A DNA stretch of 64,000 nt. Source: Pseudomonas fragi (lineage in GTDB: Bacteria > Pseudomonadota > Gammaproteobacteria > Pseudomonadales > Pseudomonadaceae). Each line of letters begins with the position of its first letter. Position 1 is the stretch's first letter. The stretch spans positions 1,116,001 through 1,180,000 of the forward strand of contig NZ_CP104861.1 of NCBI RefSeq assembly GCF_025426255.1, given 5' to 3'. Positions 9,263 through 17,327 of the stretch are shown one piece after another. The translations under genes and the position numbers were made by a program. A model generated the notes under the pieces. The model searched no databases and had not been told where the DNA came from. It saw only the letters and a program-made list of their open reading frames with translations.

Positions 9263-9730
9263 ATGATCGCCGTCCTGGATACCCCCGTCGCGGTGCGACG
9301 GACTGCAATGGACCTGCTCGCGCGACGCGAGCACGGTCGAGTCGAGCTGACGCGCAAATTGCGTCAGCGTGGGGCTTGCCCCGACATGATCGACGCAGCC
9401 CTTGACCGTCTAACGGAAGAGGGATTGTTGTCGGAGTCGCGCTATCTCGAAAGCTATATCAACTACCGTGCCGGTTCCGGTTATGGCCCTTTGCGTATTC
9501 GCGAAGAGCTTGGCCAGCGTGGCTTGGCGCGTGGGGATATAGAAGAAGCATTGCGCGAATGTGGTTTCAACTGGCAAGAGCAGTTGGAAGACACCTGGCG
9601 TCGCAAGTTTTCCGGTCAGTTACCTGCAGATGCAAAGGAACGTGCTCGCCAAGGGCGCTTCTTGAGTTATCGGGGGTATCCGCTTGAAATGATCGGCCGC
9701 TTGTTGAGCGGCCGAGAGTTTGATGACTGA
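9263..9730 (+). CDS. recX: RecA regulator RecX
   Basis: A 155-residue RecX-family protein built of three-helix repeats; recognisable parts are [44 protein letters not shown] and [16 protein letters not shown]. RecX binds in the groove of RecA filaments and restrains recombinase and co-protease activity. It begins eight bases after the recA stop, so it is read from the same transcript and shares the SOS box. Length and ends agree with Pseudomonas homologues. Confidence 0.95.
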   Translation: MIAVLDTPVAVRRTAMDLLARREHGRVELTRKLRQRGACPDMIDAALDRLTEEGLLSESRYLESYINYRAGSGYGPLRIREELGQRGLARGDIEEALRECGFNWQEQLEDTWRRKFSGQLPADAKERARQGRFLSYRGYPLEMIGRLLSGREFDD

Positions 9731-9761
9731 AAGCGCAAACTGGCGGCTCTTACGCAACCTT

Positions 9762-9861
9762 CTGTAGCCGCTGTCGAGGTACGAGGCTGCGATGGACTGC
9801 GTAGCGGCCCCTGCCTTTAAAGGCCCAGCGGGCCTTATCGCAGCCTGCGGCAGCGACTACA
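9762..9861. repeat. REP-like hairpin element (family B, short form)
   Basis: Arms CTGTAGCCGCTGTCGAGG... and ...GCGGCAGCGACTACA, with inner arms GAGGCTGCGAT and ATCGCAGCCTG. It separates recX from the convergent LOG-family gene and may help terminate both transcripts. Confidence 0.75.
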
Positions 9862-9868
9862 TTGGTTC

Positions 9869-10981
9869 TCATTCAACCGATATACGCTGTTCTGGCGTAG
9901 TCACGTTATCTATTGCAGCCCAGTTCTGTGGCTGGTTGATAAAGTTGACCAACTCACGTAACCGTCCCTGGTTGCGGCCGCTGAATGCAAAACTCAGGCA
10001 GGTAAGGTGGTTAAGCTTGGGGTCATCATGCTCAAAACCGCAGTATCCCTGTTGCTGGAAACCATTGCTGAGGCAGATATCGGCAAAATTCTGCTGTATC
10101 TCCTTAAGGGCTAAAACACTGACAGGCCGTTTCATGCGGATCACGAAGGTTTTGTTCAGCCAGCGGCTTGAGTGGAAGTTGTTGTAGAACTGATTGATTT
10201 CAGCAAGGGCCTCTTCGGCGCTGTACACCAGGCGCATCAGCTTCAAATCGTTGGGAAGAATGTACTGGTTGGCTTCCAGCTGGTTATGTATGAAGTCCAG
10301 CGCACCCTGCCAAAATGACCCGCCAGGCACGTCCAGTAAAACCACCGGTACCAACGGCGTTTTGCCTGTTTGCATTAGGGTCAGCACTTCCAGCACTTCA
10401 TCCAGCGTGCCAAAGCCTCCCGGGCACATCACCAGGGCATCTGCTTCTTTGGTAAAAAACAGTTTGCGGGTAAAGAAGAAATGGAATGCCAGCACATTGG
10501 CAGTGCCGTTGATGGTCGGGTTGGCCCGTTGTTCAAACGGCAGGGTGATGTTGAACCCCAGGCTGTGATCCAGGCCTGCACCCTCGTGGGCTGCGGCCAT
10601 GATGCCAGCGCCGCCGCCGGTGATAACCATCATGTCTGATTTTGCCAGGACGGCACCCATTTCGCGGGCCAGTGCATACAGTGGGTGTTCGACCGGGGTT
10701 CTTGCCGAGCCGAATACCGTAACTTTGCGTCGCCCCTTGAACTGCTCCAGTGTCCGAAAGGTTTTCTCGAGTTCACGGATGGCTTGCAGGGTGATTTTGG
10801 CATTCCAGCGATCAAAGTCGTCGTGGGCCATGCGCAATACGGTCAGTAACATCTCGCGGTAAAGCGCCCGGTTCGGGCTATTGGGTGCGACTCGTTGCAA
10901 CTGCTCGTCGACTTCATGAGCAAGATCCAGGCCCTGTTCCTGAAAGTGCAGCGTCAGGGTGTCATTGGATTGATCAGGCAT
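9869..10981 (-). CDS. LOG-family protein (TIGR00730-type nucleotide phosphoribohydrolase-like)
   Basis: A 370-residue protein with the LOG/lysine-decarboxylase-like Rossmann fold: VITGGGAGIMAAAHEGA and the signature PGGFGTLDEVLE that binds the nucleotide and supplies the catalytic Glu. LOG proteins hydrolyse nucleoside monophosphates to base and ribose phosphate; PpnN is the E. coli example. The start MPDQSNDTL was preferred because AAGGAGA lies five bases upstream; an in-frame start six codons earlier lacks this. The long N- and C-terminal extensions set it apart from short plant-type LOG enzymes, so the true substrate is uncertain. It stands alone, convergent to recX. Confidence 0.85.
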   Translation of the reverse strand: MPDQSNDTLTLHFQEQGLDLAHEVDEQLQRVAPNSPNRALYREMLLTVLRMAHDDFDRWNAKITLQAIRELEKTFRTLEQFKGRRKVTVFGSARTPVEHPLYALAREMGAVLAKSDMMVITGGGAGIMAAAHEGAGLDHSLGFNITLPFEQRANPTINGTANVLAFHFFFTRKLFFTKEADALVMCPGGFGTLDEVLEVLTLMQTGKTPLVPVVLLDVPGGSFWQGALDFIHNQLEANQYILPNDLKLMRLVYSAEEALAEINQFYNNFHSSRWLNKTFVIRMKRPVSVLALKEIQQNFADICLSNGFQQQGYCGFEHDDPKLNHLTCLSFAFSGRNQGRLRELVNFINQPQNWAAIDNVTTPEQRISVE

Positions 10982-11212
10982 GTACTTCTCCTTCTGCACA
11001 ACATCCTTGAAAGCGCCGCACTACAGACGGGCGCTGAGACACAGAGTGTCAACCATGATGGTTCGATGATGGTCCTGCGATGTCTTGGCTGGCAATAGCT
11101 AATTGCCTGACACACATGAAGTTTAACGAAAGGGAGCAGGGTAGGGAGGCGTGCGGGCTGAGCCCGATGGTGGGGCTTATACGCCGTACGGGGTACGGCG
11201 TGGCAAGGGATG

Positions 11213-11623
11213 TTACTTTTTGCGCTGGCAGTTCTCGGCTCGGAAATCCTGGATCAGGACCGGATTGTTGGTCTTGTATTCCTTGAAGCTGTAGCGCAAC
11301 GTCGCCCCTTGAGCCATCAGGGTGCGGAAACCTGCGTTGCTGCACACGCTGCGACCAAGTTGCGGCACAGTTTCTTCGGGGTTGGAGCGCATCTGGGCGG
11401 CCAATGTCGGGCTGGCTTCCAGGTTGTTGATCAGAACAGTGCCGTCTACCGTAAAGCCTTTATCCAAAAGGTCCGCATTGATTGCCCGCGGTTTGCCTTC
11501 GTTGCTTTTCTCGGCAACCTTGAGCAGGTTTTTGTTCAGCTCAAAATCCTTGAGAGAAGCGGCTTGTGCGGCCAGAGGCAGTGCAAGCATAAGAGCGACG
11601 GTCGGAATGATATGGCGCAGCAT
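11213..11623 (-). CDS. Small secreted protein, homologue of P. aeruginosa PA3611
   Basis: A 136-residue protein with a clear signal peptide (MLRHIIPTVALMLALPLAAQA, cut after AQA) and a mature domain of about 115 residues with two cysteines in SVCSN and AENCQRKK that may pair. It resembles PA3611 of P. aeruginosa, described as a quorum-sensing-regulated virulence factor of known structure but unclear role; I recall the similarity and did not compute it. Its promoter region carries an unusual tandem repeat (11640-11728). It lies between the LOG protein and the divergent DTW-domain gene, not in an obvious operon. Confidence 0.75.
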   Translation of the reverse strand: MLRHIIPTVALMLALPLAAQAASLKDFELNKNLLKVAEKSNEGKPRAINADLLDKGFTVDGTVLINNLEASPTLAAQMRSNPEETVPQLGRSVCSNAGFRTLMAQGATLRYSFKEYKTNNPVLIQDFRAENCQRKK

Positions 11624-11639
11624 GAAACTCTCCTGATTT

Positions 11640-11728
11640 CAGTGACGCAGGTTGGACCGGCCACGTATCTATGCGTTCAGTGACGCAGGTTTAGACCGAC
11701 CACATATCTGTGCGTTCAGTGGCGCGGG
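11640..11728. repeat. Tandem direct repeat, 38/39-base unit, 2.3 copies
   Basis: Units begin at 11640, 11678 and 11717, each opening with CAGTGACGCAGG or CAGTGGCGCGGG and carrying GGACCGGCCACGTATCT or AGACCGACCACATATCT. The third copy is cut short. The repeat lies 17 bases upstream of the start of the PA3611-like gene, that is, inside its promoter or leader. Confidence 0.8.
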
Positions 11729-11868
11729 AGTATAGGTCAGCATGACCTGGCAGGAAATGCCAAAGGTCATGGATTCGCACCTCTGTTAAACTTGGCGCCT
11801 TTCTCTTGTGAATCCGTGCGTGCGCCAACCTTGGCGAATAGACGGTTGGCGCCTTTAAGTAAAAATCC

Positions 11869-12624
11869 ATGACCCTGACGACCTTTTCCCCGAATGCTGT
11901 AGCCCGTTTGCGAGACGAGCGTGAAGAGGAGAGCACCAAGCCCTATTTGGCGCGCGGCTCACGAGCTCGGCGTTGTCATACCTGCCGTGTGATTGAAAGC
12001 CACTGCCTGTGCAACTGGCGACCCAAGGTCAGTGCGCGCTCGGGTGTATGCTTGGTCATGACTAAAAAGGAAGTATTCAAGCCCAGCAATACAGGCTGGT
12101 TGATTGCTGACGTAATAAGCGACAACTTTGCCTTTATCTGGTCGAGAACTGAAACCGACGATGCTCTGCTGGCGTTGTTGTCCGACCCGCAGTGGCAGCC
12201 ATACCTGGTATTTCCCGGCGAGTACGTTGAGCCTAAACGGGTAACCCACACCGTGGAGATCGACAGCAGCAAGCGGCCGCTGTTTATTCTGCTCGACGCA
12301 ACCTGGACTGAAGCGCGCAAGATCTTCCGTAAAAGTCCGTACTTCGATGCCTTGCCGATTTTGAGCCTGCTGCCGGAGAGACTTTCGCGCTACCGCTTGC
12401 GCCGTTCCACACGCAGTGAGCACCTGTGTACCGCGGAAGTGGCGAGTTTATGCCTCGAACTTGCGGGCGATACCGAGGCCTCAAGTGCGCTGGATGCCTA
12501 TTTCGACGTGTTCAGTCAGCATTATTTGGACGCGAAAAATCAGTTGCCGATGAATGAAGCCAGCGTGGCACATCAGGAACTGGGTGTTTTTGTAAAAGAC
12601 CTTCCCCGGAATCGGGCTCAATAG
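11869..12624 (+). CDS. DTW-domain tRNA-uridine aminocarboxypropyltransferase (TapT/YfiP type)
   Basis: A 251-residue DTW-domain protein. It has the zinc-type cluster CHTCRVIESHCLC (Cys36, 39, 46, 48) and the eponymous motif as DATWTEARK; Cys, DTW and the segment LVFPGEYVEPKR suit a SPOUT-like enzyme. Family members add the 3-amino-3-carboxypropyl group of SAM to uridine of tRNA (acp3U at position 47 for TapT). Ends and length agree with Pseudomonas homologues. It has its own 5' region, divergent from the PA3611-like gene, and no operon partner. Confidence 0.85.
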   Translation: MTLTTFSPNAVARLRDEREEESTKPYLARGSRARRCHTCRVIESHCLCNWRPKVSARSGVCLVMTKKEVFKPSNTGWLIADVISDNFAFIWSRTETDDALLALLSDPQWQPYLVFPGEYVEPKRVTHTVEIDSSKRPLFILLDATWTEARKIFRKSPYFDALPILSLLPERLSRYRLRRSTRSEHLCTAEVASLCLELAGDTEASSALDAYFDVFSQHYLDAKNQLPMNEASVAHQELGVFVKDLPRNRAQ

Positions 12625-12927
12625 ACTAAAGAAGTAGCGCTACAATTTTCGGACAGATGTAAGCGAGCGTCATTGTTCGTTTTTGGACGATGGCGTTGTG
12701 ATGGCTTCTGCGTGGACCCAGGTGTCAGGTTTTCAACTTGACCCTCCCCGTTTCGCTGGGCATGCTTGGCGCCGATTCGGCAGCTGCTGCTGTTAAAACA
12801 CTTATATTTGCCGACGTTTAGCGTAAATCGCGCCCTTTGACCCACAGTCTTTGAGCTATTGCTCGAGTTGCCTTAGCGAGTGCTGGAATTCATCAGGGCT
12901 CGCCTGAAAAACAGGATCATTTAAAAA
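12625..12927. other. Intergenic region, nothing recognised
   Basis: 303 bases between the DTW gene and erdR. I found no plausible frame, terminator with T-run or repeat; the stretch probably holds the erdR promoter and a long leader. Confidence 0.5.
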
Positions 12928-13578
12928 ATGGCCACATACGAAATCCTGATTGCCGACGACCATCCGCTGTTTCGCAGTGCGCTGCACCAGGCTGTCAGCC
13001 TTGGGCTGGGTTCTGATGTTCGCCTGGTTGAGGTCGCCAGTATCGCCGAGCTTGAAAAACAGCTGGCGATCAAGGCTGATTGGGATCTGGTACTGCTCGA
13101 CTTGAACATGCCGGGTGCTTACGGTTTTTCCGGGCTGGTGTTGCTGCGTGGTCAGTACCCGCAAATTCCGGTGGTGATGGTGTCGGCCCAGGAAGAAGCG
13201 TCGATCATGGTGCGTTCGCGCGAGTTCGGCGCCAGTGGGTTTATCCCTAAATCCAGCTCGCTGGACGAGATTCAAAAGGCCGTTCGTGCGGTGCTCGATG
13301 GGGATGTTAGCTGGCCGCCTCAGGCCTTTGAAGAGGTTCAGGTTTCGGCTGAGGCCAAGGCGGCAAGCGAAGGCCTGGCCAGCCTCACGCCTCAGCAGTT
13401 CCGAGTGTTGACCATGGTCTGCGAAGGTCTGTTGAACAAGCAGATCGCGTACGAACTGAGTGTTTCCGAGGCGACCATCAAGGCTCACGTTACGGCCATC
13501 TTCCGCAAACTGGGGGTTCGCACACGAACCCAGGCCGCGTTACTCTTGCAGCAACTTGAATCAATTTCGAGCCATTAA
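12928..13578 (+). CDS. erdR: LuxR/NarL-family response regulator ErdR
   Basis: A 216-residue response regulator: receiver domain at residues 5-122 with the acidic pocket Asp10-Asp11 and phosphoacceptor Asp58 (LLDLNMPG), then a LuxR-type helix-turn-helix at about 150-205 (LTPQQFRVLTMVCEGLLNKQIA, SEATIKAHVTAIFRKL). It corresponds to ErdR, which in Pseudomonas activates acetate and ethanol-linked metabolism such as acetyl-CoA synthetase. No sensor kinase is adjacent; ErdR is known as an orphan regulator. dgkA follows, as in P. aeruginosa, after a 75-base gap. Confidence 0.88.
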   Translation: MATYEILIADDHPLFRSALHQAVSLGLGSDVRLVEVASIAELEKQLAIKADWDLVLLDLNMPGAYGFSGLVLLRGQYPQIPVVMVSAQEEASIMVRSREFGASGFIPKSSSLDEIQKAVRAVLDGDVSWPPQAFEEVQVSAEAKAASEGLASLTPQQFRVLTMVCEGLLNKQIAYELSVSEATIKAHVTAIFRKLGVRTRTQAALLLQQLESISSH

Positions 13579-13653
13579 CATGCCAGTCTTCACGCTTTTT
13601 TGACGAAGCGTGAACTAGCGTTCCCCTCTCTTTTTTTATGCAGTTGCCTATCT

Positions 13654-14016
13654 ATGTCGCCTTTCAAGGGTAAAACCGGATTTAAACGGATTTTGAATGC
13701 TGGCGGTTACTCGCTGGACGGTTTGCGTGCAGCCTTTACTGGCGAGGCAGCTTTTCGGCAGTTGGTGCTGCTAAACGTGATCTTGATCCCGCTGAGCTTT
13801 TTTCTGAATGTCAGCCGAGTAGAGCGCGCATTACTGATTGCAGTATGCCTGTTGGCATTGATTGTCGAATTGTTGAACTCGGCGATTGAGGCGGTGGTTG
13901 ACCGCATCTCCCTCGACCTGCACCCATTGTCGAAAAACGCCAAGGACATGGGCAGCGCCGCCCAGTTTGTGGTGCTGACCATGATTGCCGTGGTGTGGGC
14001 GGTCATTCTGCTTTAA
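13654..14016 (+). CDS. dgkA: Diacylglycerol kinase DgkA
   Basis: A 120-residue integral membrane enzyme with three helices, the usual length. The catalytic helix shows ELLNSAIEAVVDR, and SKNAKDMGSAAQF is the conserved cytoplasmic segment. DgkA phosphorylates diacylglycerol left over from membrane-derived glucan or LPS decoration, recycling it to phosphatidic acid. The ATG at MSPFKGKTG was chosen because homologues start there; an upstream in-frame start at 13600 adds a low-complexity tail. The stop codon overlaps that of the convergent finR. In P. putida dgkA belongs to the ColR regulon, and colRS lies later in this window. Confidence 0.93.
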   Translation: MSPFKGKTGFKRILNAGGYSLDGLRAAFTGEAAFRQLVLLNVILIPLSFFLNVSRVERALLIAVCLLALIVELLNSAIEAVVDRISLDLHPLSKNAKDMGSAAQFVVLTMIAVVWAVILL

Positions 14017-14939
14017 GCGATCGTCGGCAATACGATCTCGTCGCTGCGCTGAACCCCTGCGGTGAAGGCGCGGCACAGTTCCAGAAATTCGCGCATGGCG
14101 GATGTCTGATACTTCTTTTTATGCCAGATAAAGTAAAACTGCCGGGCCAGATCCAGCTCGGGGGTTTCCACGGCTACCAAGCTGCCGCGTCGAAAGGCGT
14201 CGCGCAACGCCAGGCGTGAGATGCAGCCAATACCAAGGCCCGACTCCACGGCGCGTTTGATCGCTTCGGTGTGTTCCAGCTCCAGACGAATATTGAGTGC
14301 CGTTTGGTGATGGCGCATGGCCTGGTCGAACGTCAGGCGGGTGCCCGAGCCTTGCTCGCGCAAGATCCACGCTTCGCGGGTCAACTCCTCCAGTGTCGCG
14401 TGGCCCCGAGCGGCCAACGGATGCTGCGGGGCGCAAAACACTACCAGTTCATCCTCGACCCAGCTCTGCACTTCGATGTCCGGGTGAGCGCAATCGCCTT
14501 CGATTAGACCTAGATCAATTTCGTAGTGGGCGACTTGTTGCACGATATGCGCTGTATTTTGCACCACCAGCTTGACCTGGCTTTCAGGGTGCGCCTGCAT
14601 AAAACTGCCGATCAGAAGGGTCGCCAGATAATTGCCGATGGTCAGAGTCGCGCCCACGGTCAATGAGCCAAAGCCGGACTTGCCGTTGAGCAGGTCTTCG
14701 ATTTCCTTGGCCTGATCGAGCAGGGCGACGGCCTGTGGCAGCAGTTGGCGACCCAGTGCATTGAGGCTCAAACGCTTGCCCGCACGGTCGAACAGTTGGC
14801 AGCTGGTTTGGCGCTCCAGTTCGGTAATCGAAGTACTGGCAGCAGATTGTGAAAGGGCCAACAAGCCAGCAGCGCGAGACACGCTCTCTTGTTGGGCGAC
14901 GGCAACGAACACCTGGAGTTGTCTGAGAGTAAATCGCAT
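14013..14939 (-). CDS. finR: LysR-family regulator FinR, activator of fpr
   Basis: A 308-residue LysR protein: N-terminal winged helix-turn-helix (MRFTLRQLQVFVAVAQQESV, then AASTSITELER) and a C-terminal co-inducer domain. Its place, divergent from fpr with 117 bases between, matches FinR, which in P. putida and P. aeruginosa activates fpr under superoxide stress. Its stop codon overlaps that of dgkA (shared TTAA), so the two genes converge without a terminator. The assignment relies on position and family rather than on a diagnostic residue. Confidence 0.82.
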   Translation of the reverse strand: MRFTLRQLQVFVAVAQQESVSRAAGLLALSQSAASTSITELERQTSCQLFDRAGKRLSLNALGRQLLPQAVALLDQAKEIEDLLNGKSGFGSLTVGATLTIGNYLATLLIGSFMQAHPESQVKLVVQNTAHIVQQVAHYEIDLGLIEGDCAHPDIEVQSWVEDELVVFCAPQHPLAARGHATLEELTREAWILREQGSGTRLTFDQAMRHHQTALNIRLELEHTEAIKRAVESGLGIGCISRLALRDAFRRGSLVAVETPELDLARQFYFIWHKKKYQTSAMREFLELCRAFTAGVQRSDEIVLPTIA

Positions 14940-14959
14940 ATCTATATAACCGATAACCC

Positions 14960-14971
14960 TTATCTTGATAA
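14960..14971. promoter_or_regulatory. Short inverted repeat between finR and fpr (candidate LysR site)
   Basis: TTATC-TT-GATAA is a perfect 5-2-5 inverted repeat 21 bases upstream of finR and 86 upstream of fpr. LysR proteins favour short interrupted dyads in divergent promoters. Binding is inferred. Confidence 0.35.
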
Positions 14972-15056
14972 TTCAGTTAACAGATATTGTCGCCGCCATT
15001 AGAATGCTGTGCAATCGCGCCCATAGTCAGCGCAGGCGAATTTAGGAGCCCCGTAC

Positions 15057-15836
15057 ATGAGCAACATGAACCACGAACGTGTCCTCAGTGTTCATCACTG
15101 GAACGACACCCTGTTCAGCTTCAAGTGCACCCGTGACCCGGGCTTGCGCTTCGAGAACGGTCAGTTCGTGATGATCGGCCTGCAACAGCCCAATGGCCGT
15201 CCGCTTATGCGTGCCTACTCGATCGCCAGCCCTAACTGGGAAGAGCATCTGGAGTTCTTCAGCATCAAGGTGCCGGACGGCCCGCTGACCTCCCAGTTGC
15301 AGCACTTGAAAGAAGGCGACGAGATCATCATCAGCAAAAAGCCTACGGGTACGCTGGTGCTGGACGACTTGAAGCCGGGCAAACATCTGTACCTGCTCAG
15401 CACCGGTACTGGCTTGGCGCCATTTATGAGCGTGATCCAGGATCCGGAAACCTACGAGCGTTTCGAAAAAGTGATCCTGTGCCACGGCGTGCGTTACGTC
15501 AATGAAGTCGCTTACCGTGAATTCATTACCGAACACCTGCCGCAGAACGAGTTTTTCGGCGAAGCGCTGCGTGACAAGCTGATCTACTACCCAACTGTTA
15601 CCCGCGAGCCATTCGAAAACGAAGGCCGTCTGACCGACCTGATGCGCAGCGGCAAGCTGTTCAGCGACATCGGTCTGCCACCGATCAACCCGCAGGACGA
15701 CCGCGCCATGTTGTGCGGCAGCCCGAGCATGCTCGACGAAACCAGCGAAGTGCTTAACAGCTTCGGTCTGAAAGTTTCGCCGCGGATGCGTGAGCCGGGT
15801 GATTACCTGATCGAGCGTGCCTTCGTCGAGAAGTAA
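15057..15836 (+). CDS. fpr: Ferredoxin/flavodoxin-NADP+ reductase Fpr
   Basis: A 259-residue FAD enzyme of the bacterial subclass I/II type. FAD-binding motif RAYSIASPNWEE, phosphate-binding loop LQHLKEGDEI, NADP-binding GTGLAPFMSVI and the nicotinamide region MLCGSPSMLDE are visible; the C-terminus ends in VEK as in Pseudomonas Fpr. It transfers electrons between NADPH and ferredoxin or flavodoxin (and, in P. aeruginosa, to the BfrB-Bfd iron-release system) in the cytoplasm. It is divergent from finR, its probable activator. FdxA encoded at 2925 is a possible partner. Confidence 0.95.
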   Translation: MSNMNHERVLSVHHWNDTLFSFKCTRDPGLRFENGQFVMIGLQQPNGRPLMRAYSIASPNWEEHLEFFSIKVPDGPLTSQLQHLKEGDEIIISKKPTGTLVLDDLKPGKHLYLLSTGTGLAPFMSVIQDPETYERFEKVILCHGVRYVNEVAYREFITEHLPQNEFFGEALRDKLIYYPTVTREPFENEGRLTDLMRSGKLFSDIGLPPINPQDDRAMLCGSPSMLDETSEVLNSFGLKVSPRMREPGDYLIERAFVEK

Positions 15837-15854
15837 CAAACGCGGATCAAAAAA

Positions 15855-15943
15855 TGTGGGAGCGAGCCTGCTCGCGATTACGGTCTGTCAGTCACCTTTA
15901 CAGTGACTGGCATTTCACAATCGCGAGCAGGCTCGCTCCCACA
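15855..15943. repeat. Paired REP hairpin (family A)
   Basis: Outer arms TGTGGGAGCGAGCCTGCTCG and CGAGCAGGCTCGCTCCCACA are perfect complements; inside is a second dyad, GTCAGTCAC / GTGACTGGC. It lies between the convergent fpr and trmO. Confidence 0.85.
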
Positions 15944-15955
15944 TTGCGTTTCAGG

Positions 15956-16651
15956 TTACTTCTTGGGAATCACTTCCAGCACACGGATCACGCCAGGCTC
16001 GGGGTAATGCCAGCGCACGTCCAGATCCCAGAACTGTGCGCCGTACTCTCGTTCGGCTGTAGGCGTTTGGTAGGCTGGGCGCGGGTCTTGCGCCAGGCAC
16101 TGCTCGATCAGCTCCACCAGCGGCTCCTGGAGGCGCATGGCTTGTGTATGTGCCTGTTGTAGGGCGGTGTCAGCCCAGTGCACAGGAATCAATACCGGTG
16201 CAGCACTGGCCATGCCATTGCTGGCTTCGGTGATGATGTCTGCGTAAGGCACATACGGCTTGATATCGAGAATCGGTGTGCCGTCGAGTAGGTCGATTCC
16301 GGAAATCCACAGGCGATTGGCTTCAACCTTGTCCAGCTTGACCACGGACTGGCCGATGCCATTCGGGCGATGGGTCGCACGGGTGGCAAACACCCCCATG
16401 GACTTGTTGCCACCCAGGCGCGGTGGACGCACCTTGAGGCGGGGTTTGTCTTCCAGCGCCTGGTGGAACACAAACAGCAACCAGACATGGCTAACCTGCT
16501 CCAGACCTTGCACCGCATCGCCCTGATCGAATGGCGCGACCAATTCCAGCACGCCACGGGCAGCCGGGGCCAGTTGTGGCTGGCGCGGGATGGCGAATTT
16601 CTCCTTGAAACAGGAGCGCACAAAGCCGATGGGAGAGACGGTGTAGGACAT
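15956..16651 (-). CDS. trmO: tRNA (t6A37) N6-methyltransferase TrmO
   Basis: A 231-residue TrmO/TsaA (VirR/YaeB) protein. The N-terminal beta-barrel domain shows PIGFVRSCFKEKFAIPRQP and HRPNGIGQSVVKL; DIKPYVPYAD is the family signature near the SAM site. The enzyme methylates t6A at position 37 of threonine tRNA to m6t6A, using SAM. The usual C-terminal extension is present (through to VLEVIPKK). It is a single gene flanked on both sides by REP-type hairpins, so it is transcribed alone. Confidence 0.92.
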   Translation of the reverse strand: MSYTVSPIGFVRSCFKEKFAIPRQPQLAPAARGVLELVAPFDQGDAVQGLEQVSHVWLLFVFHQALEDKPRLKVRPPRLGGNKSMGVFATRATHRPNGIGQSVVKLDKVEANRLWISGIDLLDGTPILDIKPYVPYADIITEASNGMASAAPVLIPVHWADTALQQAHTQAMRLQEPLVELIEQCLAQDPRPAYQTPTAEREYGAQFWDLDVRWHYPEPGVIRVLEVIPKK

Positions 16652-16662
16652 TTACGGAAACC

Positions 16663-16765
16663 TTGTAGCCGCTGCCGCAAGCTGCGATGGGCAGCGCAGC
16701 GGCCCCTGTCTATAAGGCCTTGAAGATCTTTCAGATCTTGTCGCAGCCTGCGGCAGCGGCTACAA
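16663..16765. repeat. REP-like hairpin element (family B, short form)
   Basis: Arms TTGTAGCCGCTGCCGCA... and ...TGCGGCAGCGGCTACAA; an inner dyad AAGATC-TTTCA-GATCTT is also present. It sits between the DUF1456 gene and trmO. Confidence 0.75.
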
Positions 16766-16789
16766 AGGCTTTGTCAGTGCAACGGTAAC

Positions 16790-17251
16790 TCAGTCGCGAA
16801 CGCGCAGGGTCAGACCCTTCAGGAAGTTGCGCAGCAACTGGTCGCCACAGGTGCGGTAGTTGGTGTGGCCGAATTTGCGGAACAAGGCGCTTAGCTCAGG
16901 CTTGGACACCGGAAAACCGGCTGCCTTGAGGATGGCGTGCATGTCGTCTTCCTTGAGTTCGAAGGCTACACGCAGTTTTTTCAGGATGATGTTGTTGGTC
17001 ACCGGCAGTTCAACAGGCATCGGCGCACGGCTTTCGTCCTTGCCACGCTTGAAGACCACCAGGCCATCAAGGAAGTGCGCCATCACTTCGTCCGGGCAAC
17101 GGACAAAACCTTCTTCTTCATCTTTTTTCAGGTAGGTCAGAACGTCTTCCTTGGTCACGTCCAGGCCACCAAGCTTGATGATTTCGACAACCTTGTTGTC
17201 GCTGATGTCGAGCATGTAGCGCACGCTGCGCAGTACGTCGTTATGAATCAT
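16790..17251 (-). CDS. DUF1456 family protein (YehS-like)
   Basis: A 153-residue protein made of two copies of the DUF1456 helical repeat: the first around MIHNDVLRSVRYMLDI...KLGGLDVTKEDV, the second around TNNIILKKLRVAFELKEDD...AAGFPVSKPELSALFRKF. The shared pattern (N-x-I/V-L-R-x-x-R, then G-x-x-V/S-x-x-E/P) shows an internal duplication. E. coli YehS is the type member; no biochemical function is known to me. It is soluble, without signal peptide. It lies downstream of the pseudouridine-synthase-like gene on the same strand with a 76-base gap. Confidence 0.85.
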   Translation of the reverse strand: MIHNDVLRSVRYMLDISDNKVVEIIKLGGLDVTKEDVLTYLKKDEEEGFVRCPDEVMAHFLDGLVVFKRGKDESRAPMPVELPVTNNIILKKLRVAFELKEDDMHAILKAAGFPVSKPELSALFRKFGHTNYRTCGDQLLRNFLKGLTLRVRD

Positions 17252-17327
17252 GTGGGCAATCCTGATATTCAGCAGTGAGCACCGCAGGCATTGCTGCGGT
17301 GTCTAAATGTGCGGGGTAGTTCTGTTT

